A DNA stretch of 12,361 bases from Actinobacteria bacterium 13_2_20CM_68_14 (GTDB lineage: Bacteria > Actinomycetota > Thermoleophilia > Gaiellales > Gaiellaceae): positions 1 through 12,361 of the forward strand of contig MNDB01000087.1 in the NCBI GenBank assembly GCA_001914705.1, given 5' to 3'. Position 1 is the stretch's first letter. Each line of letters opens with the position of its first letter. A program made the position numbers and the translations under genes. Below, in pieces: positions 11,780 to 12,361 of the stretch. A model generated the notes under the pieces. It made no database searches. It saw only the letters and a list, made by a program, of their open reading frames with translations, and was not told the origin of the DNA.

Positions 11780-12361
11780 GCGTAGTAGCCGACCAGGTTT
11801 TCCAGCTCGGGAGGCGCTCGGTCGTCCGCACTGTCCGGCAACCCGCGAACGTGATCTCGCCGCTGGTCTTCCCGTTGCTGCTGCTCGCGGTCAACTCCGG
11901 CGGCCTGAAGGCGGAGACCCGCCTGCCGGGCTTTCCGACCAATTCCTTCGTCGCCTTCGCGCTGGCGGTGCCGTTCATCCAGGGCGCTCTCTTCGCGACG
12001 ATGAACGCCGGCACCGATCTTGCCCGCGACATCCAGACCGGGTTCCTCAACCGTCTCTCGCTGACGCCGATGCGCGGGGTCGCCCTGCTCGCCGGACAGC
12101 TCGGCGGGGTCGTGACGCTGGGCATCGTGCAGGCCGTCGTCTATCTGAGCGTCGGCCTCATAGTCGGCGTGCGACTCGAGTCCGGGTTCCTCGGCGTGCT
12201 CGTGCTCTTTGCCTTTGCGATTCTCGTCTCGCTCGGTTTCGGCGCGCTCGGCGCCTTCGCGGCGCTTCGCACCGGCTCCAGCGAAGCGGTGCAGAGCCTC
12301 TTCCCGGCCTTCTTCGTCTTCCTCTTCCTCTCCTCGATGAACATCCCGCGGAACCTGATCT
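11776..12361 (+). CDS. ABC-2 type transporter permease, DrrB-like, N-terminal part (3' end outside window)
   Basis: Membrane partner of the preceding ATPase. The frame is open from TTG 11776 to the window end, 195 codons, against about 250-280 for the family. The translation begins with a short amphipathic segment (SVVADQVFQLGRRSVVRTVR), then NVISPLVFPLLLLAV as the first membrane helix and further hydrophobic stretches at about 55-70, 100-130, 137-160 and 178-190. The conserved cytoplasmic loop with DIQTGFLNRLSLTPMRG lies at about 83-99, matching the ABC2_membrane/DrrB pattern. The start is a TTG whose last bases form the ATPase stop (TTGA, 11776-11779), the same coupling design as other junctions here. 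No ATG or GTG lies nearby in frame until after the first conserved residues. Confidence 0.88.
   Translation, partial: MSVVADQVFQLGRRSVVRTVRQPANVISPLVFPLLLLAVNSGGLKAETRLPGFPTNSFVAFALAVPFIQGALFATMNAGTDLARDIQTGFLNRLSLTPMRGVALLAGQLGGVVTLGIVQAVVYLSVGLIVGVRLESGFLGVLVLFAFAILVSLGFGALGAFAALRTGSSEAVQSLFPAFFVFLFLSSMNIPRNLI

Overview
The window is high-GC DNA (about two thirds G+C by eye) with dense genes, frequent GTG/TTG starts, 4-bp stop/start overlaps and few Shine-Dalgarno sequences. Together with DrrAB-type ABC exporters, several MarR regulators and a PASTA protein, this points to an actinobacterium. A Thermoleophilia-like lineage (Gaiellales/Solirubrobacterales) is my guess from the style of the proteins, not something the sequence proves. 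No rRNA, tRNA, CRISPR array, transposase or phage gene was seen, so it reads as chromosomal sequence.

Layout. (1) 1-1314, plus strand: the end of an ABC ATPase gene and a complete ABC-2 permease gene, a DrrAB-like exporter pair. A small two-helix membrane protein gene (1311-1520, minus) meets it tail to tail. (2) 1603-3446, minus: a 14-TM DHA2-type MFS exporter, translationally coupled by ATGA to a small coiled-coil protein. (3) 3613-6454, minus: a secreted protein made of two copies of one ~90-residue domain, then an OmpR-family response regulator, then a HAMP histidine kinase. Both junctions are GTGA overlaps, and a perfect 14-bp hairpin follows the kinase. (4) 6535-8213, minus: a MarR regulator coupled by GTGA to an EntS-like MFS exporter, with a perfect 9-3-9 palindrome directly upstream of the marR start. 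(5) 8291-9720: a divergent pair, a two-domain protein with a PilB/GspE N-domain-like segment (minus) and a membrane-anchored protein with three PASTA domains but no kinase (plus). (6) 9742-10717, minus: two different MarR regulators in tandem, divergent from (7) 10784-12361, plus: a DrrA-like ATPase and a TTG-started DrrB-like permease that runs off the window. The divergent promoters of (6) and (7) appear to share one TTGACAG box as their -35 elements on opposite strands.

How it works together. This is a cluster of four export systems (two ABC, two MFS) interleaved with four sets of regulators (three MarR proteins and one two-component system). Each MarR probably controls its coupled or divergent exporter. 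The two-component operon carries its own exported protein, translated just before the regulator and kinase, which makes it a candidate accessory ligand-binding or envelope-sensing component. That operon is the least conventional part of the window. The remaining genes belong to known families, with unusual domain combinations in the PilB-N-like and PASTA proteins.
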